Source: an uncultured Eubacteriales bacterium
Lineage (GTDB): Bacteria > Bacillota > Clostridia > Oscillospirales > Oscillospiraceae
DNA length: 64,000 nucleotides
Reading direction: 5' to 3'
Assembly (NCBI GenBank): GCA_900319465.1
Contig: ONOL01000007.1
Coordinates: forward strand, 1-64,000
Shown: positions 43,449 through 52,987 of the stretch, in pieces
Layout: every line of letters begins with the position of its first letter
How positions within the stretch are numbered: position 1 is the first letter of the stretch
Notes under the pieces: model-generated
What the model saw: only the letters and a program-made list of their open reading frames with translations
Told to the model about the DNA's origin: nothing
The model's database searches: none
Program-made: the position numbers and the translations under genes

Positions 43449-44885
43449 ATGGCCAAGGATAAAAAAGTGGAGCAGATCACCGATATGGAGGTGGACTTCG
43501 CCCAGTGGTATACCGACATCTGCCGCAAGGCGGAGTTGGTGGAGTACGCTTCCGTCAAGGGCTTTACGATCCTGCGCCCTTACGGATATGCCATTTGGGA
43601 AAATATGCAGCGGATCATGGACGCGGCGTTCAAGAAGACCGGCCACCAGAACGTGGCGATGCCGGTGCTGATCCCGGAGAGCCTGCTGAAAAAGGAGGGC
43701 GAGCTGGTCAACGGCTTTGCGCCCGAGTGCGCCTGGGTCACCCAGGGCGGCAGCGAGCAGCTGGAAGAGCGCCTGGCCTTCCGCCCCACCTCCGAGACCA
43801 TGTTCTGCGACCACTGGTCCCGCGTGCTGCACTCCTACCGCGAGCTGCCCATGCTCTACAACCAGTGGTGCTCTGTCATCCGCTGGGAAAAGACGACCCG
43901 TCCCTTCCTGCGCTCCCGCGAGTTCTGGTGGCAGGAGGGCCACACCATCCACGAGACGGCCGAGGAGGCCATGGCGGAGACCGAGCAGCAGCTCAACTGC
44001 TACGCCGACTTCTATGAGAAGGTGCTGGCCATCCCCGTGGTGAAGGGCCGCAAGACCGAGAAGGAGAAGTTCGCCGGCGCCGAGGCCACCTACACCGTCG
44101 AGTGCATGATGAAGGACCACAAGGCGCTGCAGGGCGCCACCTCCCACTACTTCGGCGACAAATTCTCCCGCGCCTACGGCGTGACCTTCACCGGGCGGGA
44201 CAACAGGCTGCAGTACCCGTTCCAGACCTCCTGGGGCTCCACGACCCGCATGATCGGCGCGGTCATCATGGCCCACGGCGACAACAACGGTCTGGTGCTG
44301 CCGCCCCCGATCGCCCCCATCCAGGTCATCATCCTGCCCGTCGCCCAGCACAAGCCCGGCGTGCTGGAGGCCGCCGCCGCGCTGAAGGATCGCCTTGCCG
44401 CCGCGGGGCTTCGCGTGCAGGTCGACGATTCCGAGAACTCCATGGGCTGGAAGTGCGCCCAGTATGAGATGAAGGGCGTGCCTCTGCGCGTCGAGATCGG
44501 CCCCCGGGACATCGAGGCCGGCCAGTGCGTGCTCGTGCGCCGCAGCGACGGCGAGAAGACCGTCGTCTCCCTCGGGGCGCTGGAGGAGGCTGCGAAGGCG
44601 CAGCTCGCGCTGGTGCAGCAGGGCCTGTACGAGAAGGCGAAGCGCAACCTCGAAGAGCACTGCTGGCCTGCCTGGTCCGTGGAGGAGGCCAAACGGCTCC
44701 AGGAGGAGAAGGGCGGCTTCATCAAGACCATGTGGTGCGGCGACGTCGCCTGCGAGCAGAAGATGAAGGAGGAGGCGGGCATGTCCTCCCGCTGCCTCCC
44801 CTTCGCGCAGGAGAAGCTCTCCGATGTGTGCGCCTGCTGCGGCAGACCCGCCGACAAGATGCTCTTCTGGGGTGTGGCCTACTGA
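43449..44885 (+). CDS. proS: Prolyl-tRNA synthetase, archaeal/eukaryal-type
   Basis: Charges tRNA-Pro. The protein has 478 residues. Class II motifs: motif 2 RWEKTTRPFLRSREFWWQEGHT and motif 3 GSTTRMIGAVIMAHGD. There is no long insertion domain between motifs 2 and 3, and a C-terminal cysteine domain (CGDVACEQ, then SRC and CACC) ends in WGVAY with a terminal Tyr, as in the Thermus/eukaryal group. That type lacks the bacterial INS editing domain. ATG 43449 follows AGAGAGG. Confidence 0.95.
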   Translation: MAKDKKVEQITDMEVDFAQWYTDICRKAELVEYASVKGFTILRPYGYAIWENMQRIMDAAFKKTGHQNVAMPVLIPESLLKKEGELVNGFAPECAWVTQGGSEQLEERLAFRPTSETMFCDHWSRVLHSYRELPMLYNQWCSVIRWEKTTRPFLRSREFWWQEGHTIHETAEEAMAETEQQLNCYADFYEKVLAIPVVKGRKTEKEKFAGAEATYTVECMMKDHKALQGATSHYFGDKFSRAYGVTFTGRDNRLQYPFQTSWGSTTRMIGAVIMAHGDNNGLVLPPPIAPIQVIILPVAQHKPGVLEAAAALKDRLAAAGLRVQVDDSENSMGWKCAQYEMKGVPLRVEIGPRDIEAGQCVLVRRSDGEKTVVSLGALEEAAKAQLALVQQGLYEKAKRNLEEHCWPAWSVEEAKRLQEEKGGFIKTMWCGDVACEQKMKEEAGMSSRCLPFAQEKLSDVCACCGRPADKMLFWGVAY

Positions 44886-44911
44886 GCCGCCATTACAAAA
44901 CGTCATGGATA

Positions 44912-44942
44912 TTCACCCTTTTCCCCCTGGGAGAAGGGTGAA
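44912..44942 (+). terminator. Terminator after proS
   Basis: 14-bp stem TTCACCCTTTTCCC/GGGAGAAGGGTGAA with one G-U pair, followed by CTTTTC. Confidence 0.75.
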
Positions 44943-44998
44943 CTTTTCAGGCGAAATATCGTCATATGTTTAACAAGTAAACGAAGGAGGTATTGAAA

Positions 44999-45979
44999 AT
45001 GTTTGCTTTGTTTTTAGGCTTGATCGTATCTGTGGTTCTGTTTGTGGTGCTGGGCTTCCAGGGGGAGCCTGTGGAGAATGCGGCCGGCAGGACCGTGATC
45101 CGCCGCATCTGGCGCATCCGCCCCGCGCAGGTTCTCGCGCCGCTGGTGCTGATCGCGGCGATGGGCCTGGGCTGCGTGACGGTGGTGCCCACCGGCTACA
45201 CCGGCATCCTGACCACCTTCGGACGGGTGGAGGAGCGCACCATCAGCGCCGGCGCGCACCTGATCATGCCGTGGCAGGAGGTCGTGAAAATGGACAACCG
45301 CACCCAGAAGGTGCAGATCGCCACGGAGGCCTTCTCCAGCGACATCCAGCAGGTGAACCTGCAGCTGTCCGTCAACTACTGCATTGACCAGGCGACGGCC
45401 CAGGAGCTCTACCGCACCGTCGGCATCCACTACTACGAGAACGTCATGTACCCCCGCATCCTCGAGAACACCAAGGCGGTCTTTTCCCGCTACTCCGCGG
45501 AGAACCTGATCGCCAAGCGCAACGACCTGTCCGACATGATCGCGGAAAGCACCTCCGCGGATATGAAGCGCTACGGCATCAGCATCGTGTCCATCGCCAT
45601 TGAGGACATCGACTTTACCGACGCCTTCACCACCGCCGTCGAGGCCAAGCAGGTGGCGGCCCAGAACAAGCTGACCGCCGAGACCGAGCAGGCCCAGAAG
45701 ACCATGGAGGCCGAGGCCAACGCCAAGCGGGCGGTCATCGCCGCCAACGCCGAGGCCGAGAAATCGGTCATCGCCGCCAACGCCGAGCTCGAGGTGGTCA
45801 AGGTGCAGGCCGAGGCCGCCCTCTACGCCGGCGAAAAGGAAGCCGAGATGAACAAGCGCATCTCCGAGTCCCTGACCGACGGGCTCATCGACTACTACTG
45901 GATCAAGCAGTGGGACGGCGAGCTGCCCACCACGGTGCTGGGTGAGAACGGCAATTACATGCTGAGTCTGAAGAACTGA
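44999..45979 (+). CDS. SPFH-domain (prohibitin/stomatin-like) membrane protein
   Basis: A 326-residue protein. Two hydrophobic segments (2-20 and about 45-63) are followed by an SPFH domain: PTGYTGILTTFGRVEERTISAGAHLIMPWQEVVKMDNRTQ spans roughly 64-103. A helical, Ala/Glu-rich coiled coil lies at 215-275 (AQKTMEAEANAKRAVIAANA). Such proteins form membrane-associated oligomeric cages or microdomain scaffolds. RBS GGAGG 8 nt before the ATG. No NfeD or protease partner adjoins it. Confidence 0.9.
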   Translation: MFALFLGLIVSVVLFVVLGFQGEPVENAAGRTVIRRIWRIRPAQVLAPLVLIAAMGLGCVTVVPTGYTGILTTFGRVEERTISAGAHLIMPWQEVVKMDNRTQKVQIATEAFSSDIQQVNLQLSVNYCIDQATAQELYRTVGIHYYENVMYPRILENTKAVFSRYSAENLIAKRNDLSDMIAESTSADMKRYGISIVSIAIEDIDFTDAFTTAVEAKQVAAQNKLTAETEQAQKTMEAEANAKRAVIAANAEAEKSVIAANAELEVVKVQAEAALYAGEKEAEMNKRISESLTDGLIDYYWIKQWDGELPTTVLGENGNYMLSLKN

Positions 45980-46018
45980 AACCGGACCGCCTGAAAAACG
46001 GGGTCCCACGCAGGCGGA

Positions 46019-46046
46019 ACGCCCCGGAGCTTCGGCTCCGGGGCGT
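46019..46046 (+). terminator. Terminator after the SPFH gene
   Basis: 12-bp stem ACGCCCCGGAGC/GCTCCGGGGCGT with a TTCG loop, then GTTTTTGCC. Confidence 0.9.
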
Positions 46047-46125
46047 GTTTTTGCCGTCCCGGGAGGAAGCGGAGGAAGCCTGCCGGGAAAGAGCGCTCCG
46101 GCATGCCGCTCGCACGGCTTTTCCC

Positions 46126-46154
46126 TTGCATATTGGAAGCCGTCATGCTATAAT
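46126..46154 (+). promoter_or_regulatory. Promoter of the membrane/LRR gene pair
   Basis: TTGCAT (46126-46131), 17-nt spacer, TATAAT (46149-46154). Confidence 0.7.
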
Positions 46155-46242
46155 TCCAAGATGATACCCGCACGGCGGGGAACGGGCTCAAACGAGGATA
46201 CCCGTAACGATGATCCCATCAATGAAAGGCGGAATGACGAAC

Positions 46243-46956
46243 ATGAAAGAAGCCAGAATCAAGTTTTACGTCGAGCGCACCGGCTTTTGTACCGAAGCGT
46301 CGCTGATCTTCATGGCGCTGGCCGTCGTGTTTCGCGTGATCGGCTGCTGGGGCTTGTGGAACGACCGGTTTTTCCTGATGACCCAGATCCTTCTGCCCAT
46401 CGCCAGCGGCCTGCTGTTCATTCTGCTGCTGGCCCTGCTGGGAAAAAGCGCGCTCTGGACCACCTTCCTCCCCGTGCTCGGGGGCGTGGCCTTCTTCGTC
46501 ATCAAGGCGCTGGGCTTTGAAAATACGACCCAGATGCTGCTGTGCCTGCTGCTGTACGCGGTGGTCGCCATCCTCTACTGCGGGACGGTGTTTACGCTGA
46601 TCCGCACCAAGTGGCTGCTGGTGCCGCTGTTCCTGCTCCCCTTCTGCTACCATGTGGGCGTGGAGGACATTGCCCGGCTGCGCGATACGGCCAACCCCGT
46701 CACCTTCACGGCCGGGATGCAGGAGATGAGCGTGCTGTGCATCATGCTCTCCCTGTTCTTCGTCTCGCTCGCGATGAAGAAGCTGGTCAAGGAGCCGAAG
46801 GAGAAGGCGTGGGCGAAGGGCGCCGAGGAGAGCGCCCAGGAGGAGAAGCCTGCGGAGAAACCCGCGGAGCAGCCGGCGGAGCCCTCTCCGTTCTTTAGCC
46901 CGGCGGCGGCAGAGCCGGCCGCGGAGAACCCCGAGACGACAGCGACGGAAGAATAA
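46243..46956 (+). CDS. Multi-pass membrane protein, unrecognised
   Basis: About 237 residues with six hydrophobic segments between residues 15 and 190 and an acidic, Pro/Ala/Glu-rich C-terminal tail (EEKPAEKPAEQPAEPSP). No family recognised. The start is uncertain; ATG 46243 has AAAGGCGG upstream, while an in-frame ATG at 46210 would add 11 residues. It lies 31 bp before the LRR gene in the same direction, so they may form an operon. Confidence 0.7.
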   Translation: MKEARIKFYVERTGFCTEASLIFMALAVVFRVIGCWGLWNDRFFLMTQILLPIASGLLFILLLALLGKSALWTTFLPVLGGVAFFVIKALGFENTTQMLLCLLLYAVVAILYCGTVFTLIRTKWLLVPLFLLPFCYHVGVEDIARLRDTANPVTFTAGMQEMSVLCIMLSLFFVSLAMKKLVKEPKEKAWAKGAEESAQEEKPAEKPAEQPAEPSPFFSPAAAEPAAENPETTATEE

Positions 46957-46987
46957 CGCGCAGAGCTTGCGCGCGGAGTGAGGTAGT

Positions 46988-48826
46988 ATGAACAGAATCA
47001 CACGCAGCGGCGCCCACGCCCCCGGCAGAGCCAGGGTCGCGCCGCGCCATGCGGTGGAACGGAGCCGGCCGGCGAGGCGGCAGCTTTCGCCGCAGGAAAA
47101 GCGAAAGCGCCGTGCCTTCCTGATCGGGACGGCGGCGGCGGTCCTGCTGCTGGCGGTGCTGGCGGCGATGCAGCTGCACTATACCCGCCCGGACGTCTAC
47201 GCCGAAAACATGGCGTTTGCGCGGGAGTGCCGGAGCGCCGGGGACTATGACAGCGCGCTGCGCGCCCTGCGGAAGGCCGCGGCGGAGCAGGAGACCGAGG
47301 AGTGCCTGCTGATGATGGCCGACTGCTACGAGCAGCAGGACAACCTGGAAAAGGCGCTGGAGATCCTGCGCGCCATGGATCTGACGAACGAGGAGGTCTC
47401 CGCCCGCATCGGCCGCATCGACGCGCGCCGGCAGGCGCTGCGGGAGGCGGAGCGGGTCGAGGTGCTGGGCGAGAAGCTCGACGCCATGACCACCGCGCTC
47501 GTGCTGGACGACCGCGGCCTGCACAGCGAGGATCTGGAGGAGGTCTGCCGCCTCTACGCGCTGGACAACCTCTCCCTCATGAACAACGAACTGACGGACG
47601 TCTCCGCCCTTGCCAGACTCGGCGGGCTGGACGTGCTGAACCTGAGCGGCAACCGGGTCGCGGACCTCTCCCCCCTCGCGGGCCTGAGCGAGCTGCGCAC
47701 GCTCTATCTGGACGGCAACCCCGTGGGCGATCTCTCGCCCCTGTACGGACTGAAGAATCTGACGGTGCTGAGCCTGCGGGAGATTTCCGTCGACAGGGAG
47801 CAGCTCACCGCCCTGTCCGAGGCGCTGCCCGCCTGCGCCATTTACAGCGATCTGGAGAACGGTGAGGAAACGGACATCAGCCTCGGCGGCATCACCTTTC
47901 GCTCGGACGTGACCCAGCTCGACCTGTCCGGCCGCGCGATCCGGGACATCTCGGCACTCTCCGCCTGCAAGCAGCTTCGCTGGCTGAAGCTGGCGGACAA
48001 TCAGATCACCGATCTGCAGGCGCTGATGAACATCCCGGGGCTGGAGCTGCTGGATCTGAGCCATAACGAGCTGAGCGACCTGCGGGCGCTGATGGGGATG
48101 AGCAAGCTGCGCACGCTCAATGTCGCCGGCAACCAGCTCACCGACACGACGCCGCTGAGTACCATGACCACGCTGACGGCGCTGGACCTGTCGGACAACC
48201 CCCTCGGTGATCTGAGCGGGCTGGAGAAGCTCAGCAACCTGCAGAGCCTGAAGGTCAAGAACACCGGCCTTGTGGACATGGACCTGCAGCATCTGGAGAA
48301 CCTGACCATGCTCAAGGGCCTTTCCCTCGAGGACAACGAGGGGCTGAGCAACGAAGCGGTCAGCTATCTCAAGTCCATGATCCCCTACTGCACGATCATC
48401 CACTCCGATCTGGTGTACTCGGCGCAGATCGGCGGCAAGACCTATCCCAGCAACCTGACCGAGCTGGATCTGAGCGGCCAGAACCTCACGAATCTGGGTG
48501 AGATCGACAAGCTGGACAGCCTGGAAACGCTGGATCTGAGCCAGAACAGCCTGACGAGCGTCTTCCGGCTGGAGTACTGCCCGAGCAGGCTCACGCTGCG
48601 CTGGCTGGATCTGAGCTACAACCAGATCAGCGACATCGCCGCGCTGGGCACGCTCTCGGCGGTGGAGTATATCGATCTGAGCTCGAACGAAGTCAGCTCC
48701 CTGCAGCCGCTGCTGCGGCTCAAGGGCCTGAAGACCCTGAAGGTCGGCGGGAACCTGCTGACGCAGGAGCAGCTCGACGCCTTCCGCGAGGCCATGCCCG
48801 ACTGCGAGCTGATCACCGAATGGTAA
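46988..48826 (+). CDS. Membrane-anchored TPR / leucine-rich-repeat protein
   Basis: A 612-residue protein. It has a basic cytoplasmic start (1-42), a single helix AFLIGTAAAVLLLAVLAAM, a short TPR-like stretch (72-135: YDSALRALRKAAAEQ, NLEKALEILRAM) and then more than fifteen leucine-rich repeats of the internalin 22-residue kind (LDLSGNRVADLSPLAGLSEL, LDLSHNELSDLRALMGMSKL). The topology places the LRR outside. No LPxTG-type motif. Probably a surface interaction protein; the ligand is unknown. Confidence 0.85.
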   Translation: MNRITRSGAHAPGRARVAPRHAVERSRPARRQLSPQEKRKRRAFLIGTAAAVLLLAVLAAMQLHYTRPDVYAENMAFARECRSAGDYDSALRALRKAAAEQETEECLLMMADCYEQQDNLEKALEILRAMDLTNEEVSARIGRIDARRQALREAERVEVLGEKLDAMTTALVLDDRGLHSEDLEEVCRLYALDNLSLMNNELTDVSALARLGGLDVLNLSGNRVADLSPLAGLSELRTLYLDGNPVGDLSPLYGLKNLTVLSLREISVDREQLTALSEALPACAIYSDLENGEETDISLGGITFRSDVTQLDLSGRAIRDISALSACKQLRWLKLADNQITDLQALMNIPGLELLDLSHNELSDLRALMGMSKLRTLNVAGNQLTDTTPLSTMTTLTALDLSDNPLGDLSGLEKLSNLQSLKVKNTGLVDMDLQHLENLTMLKGLSLEDNEGLSNEAVSYLKSMIPYCTIIHSDLVYSAQIGGKTYPSNLTELDLSGQNLTNLGEIDKLDSLETLDLSQNSLTSVFRLEYCPSRLTLRWLDLSYNQISDIAALGTLSAVEYIDLSSNEVSSLQPLLRLKGLKTLKVGGNLLTQEQLDAFREAMPDCELITEW

Positions 48827-48831
48827 ACAAA

Positions 48832-48862
48832 CGCTCCCGCTCCGAACGGAGGAGCGGGAGCG
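48832..48862 (+). terminator. Hairpin after the LRR gene
   Basis: 12-bp stem CGCTCCCGCTCC/GGAGCGGGAGCG with a 7-nt loop. No T-run follows, so termination may need Rho or be partial. The rest of 48863-49053 shows no promoter I would call. Confidence 0.55.
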
Positions 48863-49053
48863 GCAGCGGGTAACGCCGCCCCTTGCGCGAGAAGCGGCCG
48901 CGCGGCCGGGCCTGTCGGCTGCGCGGTCAAATCCGGCGGCGAACGAAAAACGGAACGAACCGTATTGCGGATCAAAGCGAGGTCCGACGACCGCGCGCCT
49001 TCGCTCCCGTGCGGTTTTTGCCTTGCACCCTGATGAAAAGAGGAAACGTTACC

Positions 49054-52000
49054 ATGAAAGGAAAACAACGCCTGCTCGCCCTGTTCCTTATGTTTGTGCT
49101 CTGCCTCGGCTTGCTGCCGTTTTCGGCTTTCGCGGCCGAGCCCGGCGCCGGGCCGGGAACGGAGACGGCGGATGAGAGCCGGGATGGGGACCTGTCTTCG
49201 ACCGAAAACGCGGAACCCCCGGAGAACGACGCGGAGGCCGACAGCGGTCCCGCCCCCGCAGACGGCGGGAGCGGGGACAGCGACGGGGATTCCGGCCGGC
49301 AGGACGATGGGAACGCCGGCGGGGAAGGCGGGAGCGCTGAAGCGGGTGCGTCCACGGACACGGAAATGACACCTCATGAGGCGGGAGAGCCGGCTGATGG
49401 GGAAAGCGCGGACAGCCCCAAAGAGGAAGAGCCCGGAGAGTCGACGATGACGGAACGCTCCGCCGAATGCGGGAACTTCAGCGTGACCGTGAGCTACGAC
49501 GGGAACGCGGGGCTCCCCGACGACGCCAGCCTGGTGGTCACGGAGCTGCCGGAGGACAGCGCCGTCTTTCAGACGTTAAAAGAGGCGGCACTGGCTGAGC
49601 GCAGCCCCGACGATACGGCCGAAGAGCTCCCGGAGTCCATCACGCTTCCCGGCATCGACGGCCCCGTCTATGTGGACAGAGAGGGGATGGACGGGGACAT
49701 GGCCCGGCGCATAGGCGTCGCCGTACTGGACATCTCCCTTGTGGACGCCGACGGGAACGAGCTCGAGCCGCAGAGCAGCGTTGACGTCACGGTCGAAATG
49801 ACCGGGCTGGAAGAGAAGGCCGATGAGATGCTGAAAAGCCTCGAGGTCATCCATCATAAGGAGAGCGAGGATGCCGGGGAGACGATCGTCGTTGAAAACA
49901 TGGTGACCGAAGCCGAGGATGCGAGCACCGTGAAGCTGGACTTTTCGGTCGACAGTTTTTCTCAGTTTACCATTCTCTGGAATACAAATCCGGACGCGAA
50001 GATCAACGTATACTACGGCTACATGGACGGGAACACCTTTGTGGAGTTTGAGGATCACGGGGAAGTGCCCGAATGGATCGGGGGCGACCACGGCTTCGAT
50101 CGGGAGAACTATCCGTATAGCGAAGCGTTCCTCTCCTATGATTTTGCGGGCTATCGCCTGAAATGCAGTTATCTGTGCTCCAGGGAAATGGCGCCCGGCG
50201 AAAACCCGGCAGAGTACCGGGTCCGGCAGGCCGACGGTCCCATGCTGTATCGCCGCTATACCTATGAGCAGTCGCCGGACGACGACACCTGGTGCTACCT
50301 GTTTTTCCTGGATTCCGAAGATGCGATGTACGTCCGGTATCTGCTGGTCGACTATTACATCTATATCGTTTACGAGCCGGAGCAGCCGGCGACGCCCGGC
50401 GGCAAGCCGGCGGCCATCGACCGGAACGTGGTCCTCGAGCAGCCGAGCGCGATCAAGAACGTCACGGCCAACGGCGACGGTACGCTGAACCTCTCCCTCA
50501 GCATTACCGGCAGCACCAAACCCATGGAGGAAAAGACGAAGGCGGACGTTGTCATTATCCTCGACCTCTCCCACAGCATGGACGGAGAGGACGTGGGATT
50601 CGTGCCGCGCCTGCCGTCCGCGAAAGAAGCGATCCGGCTGCTGACCGAGATCCTGCTCGGGGAAAACGGGCCCAAAGACAAGATCACGGGCCAGCCTCTC
50701 GTCAGGCTGAGTCTGGTGACCTTCAGCCCCAAGGCTTCGATCGAGACCTTCGACGGGCAGTATTACACCAGCGACGCGGCGGCCTTCATCGAAAGGGTGC
50801 AGTCCCTGCAGGCGCATCCCAGCAAGAAAGGCGACGGGAGCACGAACTGGGAGAACGCGCTGTTCAAAGCAAACCGGATCCCGTCAGACCCAGACGCGGC
50901 CACCTTTGTGGTTTTCGTTTCGGACGGCGACCCCACGACCCGCGATACCCGCGGGAACTATTCGGATGTCGAGATCGCCGACGAAAAGAAAATGGGGTAC
51001 TACAATTATTCCCGTTTCGGCGTGTTCGGAAACGGCAACAGCAAGTCGAGTCCGGAAACGGTGGATATCTGCTTCCGTTACGCGACGGACGACGCGCGCG
51101 CGATCGTCATGAGCGGCAAGAGCCTTTACACGATCTCCGCCTTCGGCGAGTCGACCAGGATGAAGGCGCTGACCGACGCGGCTTACGGCGGCGTCTCGCC
51201 CGACGGGCACTCCATTGACGCCGAGGACGGCGCGGCGCTCAAGGCCGCGTTCCAGAAGATCGCCGGCGACATCAGCGGCATGGTGGGCTTTACCAAAGTC
51301 TCCATCCACGACGGCGTAACGCCCCTGACCAATCTGGCGGCGAAGGTGAACGCGGAACAGGGCGCGGACGTCTGGCCGGACGACGGCTTCCGCTATACCG
51401 TTACGGAAAACGGCGTTACCACCGACTGGGACCCGGCGGCGCATGACGCCGGCTTGGCCCGCTACGATCCGGCCGCCGGCGAGATCGTCTGGGATTTCGG
51501 CGACAGATTCTATCTCAAGTCGGGCGTCACCTATACGGTCAACTGCACCGTCTGGCCGAGCCAGGAGGCTTACGACACGGTGGCCGCGCTCAACAACGGC
51601 AAGCTGAGCTTTGACGCGCTCTCTCCGGCGCTGCGCGCACAGCTGACGCCCCGCAGCGCGGATGAGAACGGCAAGACCTACTGGCTGAAAACCAACACCG
51701 ATACGCTCTACGCCGAATACAAGCAGAGCACCGTCCTGGGGGACCTCGTCACCCCGATCATCTATTATGCCAAGGAGAAGCCTGCGGCGCTGCCGCAGTA
51801 TGCGAGCTGGCGCGGCCCCGGCGCCGTGACCTACGGCAGACGGGACCAGCCGAAGCTGAGCTCGATCCCGCTGACGGTGAAGAAGGAATGGGACGATGCG
51901 CTGACCGGCGGTGCGGACCGGGGCACGGTGACGCTGGAGGTAAAGGGCGATGAAGCCGTCTTTGCCGAAATCAGTCTCAACGGAAGCGAGGAGCCTGCGT

Positions 52001-52800
52001 GGACCGGCTCCGCGTGGATTGCACCCGGCTTAAAGACCCTGCACGATGGGGTGGAGATCACCTACGAAAAGGGGCATGACTACCGCCTGGACGAAAAGGA
52101 GAACAGCGTGCGCTATCGGCTGGAGGCGGAGGGAAGCCTTCACCCCATGCTGGTAAACGACGTGCTCCCCGACGGCGAGAGCTTTGCCCTGACGGCGCGG
52201 AACGTCCTTTTCAGCTGGATCGACGTGACAAAGACCGTGCTTACGCCGAGCGGCGGGAGATACCGGCCGGCAAACGGCTTCCGCGTCAACGGCTGGCTCC
52301 GAAGCGCGGATGGCCGCGCCTTCGCGGTGGACTGCCGCATCATCGGAGCGGACGGCGAGACCGTGTCGGAGCAGAAGTTTTCCTCCGAGAACGTCAGCTT
52401 CATCCTGCAGGCCGGGCAGACCGCCCGTTTCCTGAACGTCCCCGAAAACGCAAGCTATGCCTTCTGGGAAGCGGGAAGCGAGATGCCCGTCGGCTTCTTC
52501 TTCGAGAGCGCGGCCGGGGAGGTGCAGACTGCCGGCGGCGTGCTTTCCGCCGGGGCTCCGCCTGCCTTCGCGCTGGAGAAGAACGGCGGCGGCGACGTCG
52601 TGGCGACCGGAACGGTGGCGAAGGACTCGGCCCACATCGTGCGCTTTGTCAACCGCATGACCTGGGAGCCCAAGACCGTCCCGACCGTTTCACCGCGCAC
52701 AGGCGACGGGAACAGCGCTTCGCTGTGGCTGTCGCTCGGCGCGCTCTCCCTCGCCGGACTGCTTGCGGTCCTCCGGAAAAAACGCAGGCTTGCGATCTGA
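49054..52800 (+). CDS. Sortase-anchored vWA-domain surface protein
   Basis: A 1248-residue secreted protein. A signal peptide (KGKQRLLALFLMFVLCLGL, cut near AFA-AEP) is followed by an acidic low-complexity region (28-145) and a beta-rich segment. A von Willebrand A domain occupies about 500-760, with MIDAS residues DLSHS near 507, GSTNW and SDGDPT. Further beta domains in the C-terminal third are of Cna-B/SpaA-like character (LTVKKEWDD, IDVTKTVL). It ends SPRTGD, hydrophobic helix, RKKRR: a sortase signal of SPxTG type. RrgA-like adhesins share the plan. No sortase or pilin gene lies nearby. RBS AAGAGGAAACG. Confidence 0.88.
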   Translation: MKGKQRLLALFLMFVLCLGLLPFSAFAAEPGAGPGTETADESRDGDLSSTENAEPPENDAEADSGPAPADGGSGDSDGDSGRQDDGNAGGEGGSAEAGASTDTEMTPHEAGEPADGESADSPKEEEPGESTMTERSAECGNFSVTVSYDGNAGLPDDASLVVTELPEDSAVFQTLKEAALAERSPDDTAEELPESITLPGIDGPVYVDREGMDGDMARRIGVAVLDISLVDADGNELEPQSSVDVTVEMTGLEEKADEMLKSLEVIHHKESEDAGETIVVENMVTEAEDASTVKLDFSVDSFSQFTILWNTNPDAKINVYYGYMDGNTFVEFEDHGEVPEWIGGDHGFDRENYPYSEAFLSYDFAGYRLKCSYLCSREMAPGENPAEYRVRQADGPMLYRRYTYEQSPDDDTWCYLFFLDSEDAMYVRYLLVDYYIYIVYEPEQPATPGGKPAAIDRNVVLEQPSAIKNVTANGDGTLNLSLSITGSTKPMEEKTKADVVIILDLSHSMDGEDVGFVPRLPSAKEAIRLLTEILLGENGPKDKITGQPLVRLSLVTFSPKASIETFDGQYYTSDAAAFIERVQSLQAHPSKKGDGSTNWENALFKANRIPSDPDAATFVVFVSDGDPTTRDTRGNYSDVEIADEKKMGYYNYSRFGVFGNGNSKSSPETVDICFRYATDDARAIVMSGKSLYTISAFGESTRMKALTDAAYGGVSPDGHSIDAEDGAALKAAFQKIAGDISGMVGFTKVSIHDGVTPLTNLAAKVNAEQGADVWPDDGFRYTVTENGVTTDWDPAAHDAGLARYDPAAGEIVWDFGDRFYLKSGVTYTVNCTVWPSQEAYDTVAALNNGKLSFDALSPALRAQLTPRSADENGKTYWLKTNTDTLYAEYKQSTVLGDLVTPIIYYAKEKPAALPQYASWRGPGAVTYGRRDQPKLSSIPLTVKKEWDDALTGGADRGTVTLEVKGDEAVFAEISLNGSEEPAWTGSAWIAPGLKTLHDGVEITYEKGHDYRLDEKENSVRYRLEAEGSLHPMLVNDVLPDGESFALTARNVLFSWIDVTKTVLTPSGGRYRPANGFRVNGWLRSADGRAFAVDCRIIGADGETVSEQKFSSENVSFILQAGQTARFLNVPENASYAFWEAGSEMPVGFFFESAAGEVQTAGGVLSAGAPPAFALEKNGGGDVVATGTVAKDSAHIVRFVNRMTWEPKTVPTVSPRTGDGNSASLWLSLGALSLAGLLAVLRKKRRLAI

Positions 52801-52804
52801 ACGA

Positions 52805-52836
52805 AAATGTTCCCCGAGAGTTCCCGGGGAACATTT
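52805..52836 (+). terminator. Terminator after the vWA protein gene
   Basis: Palindrome AAATGTTCCCCG/CGGGGAACATTT with an 8-nt loop, followed by TTG. Confidence 0.8.
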
Positions 52837-52987
52837 TTGTATAGATATACAAAAGATTTGATGCGCTTCCGTCGCTTGTGACGATTTCACAAATTAGACT
52901 TCAATTTTCCCTGCTCCTGTGATAAAATAAAAAACAGAAAAGCGGGCGACCGTTTTTTGACCGACAGTTTGAAAGGAGTTGGCACAA

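Noticed and set aside
49054..52800. Toxin, defence or polymorphic-toxin interpretation of the 1248-residue protein
   Set aside because: Signal peptide, MIDAS and sorting signal fit a surface adhesin; no toxin domain and no immunity gene follow.
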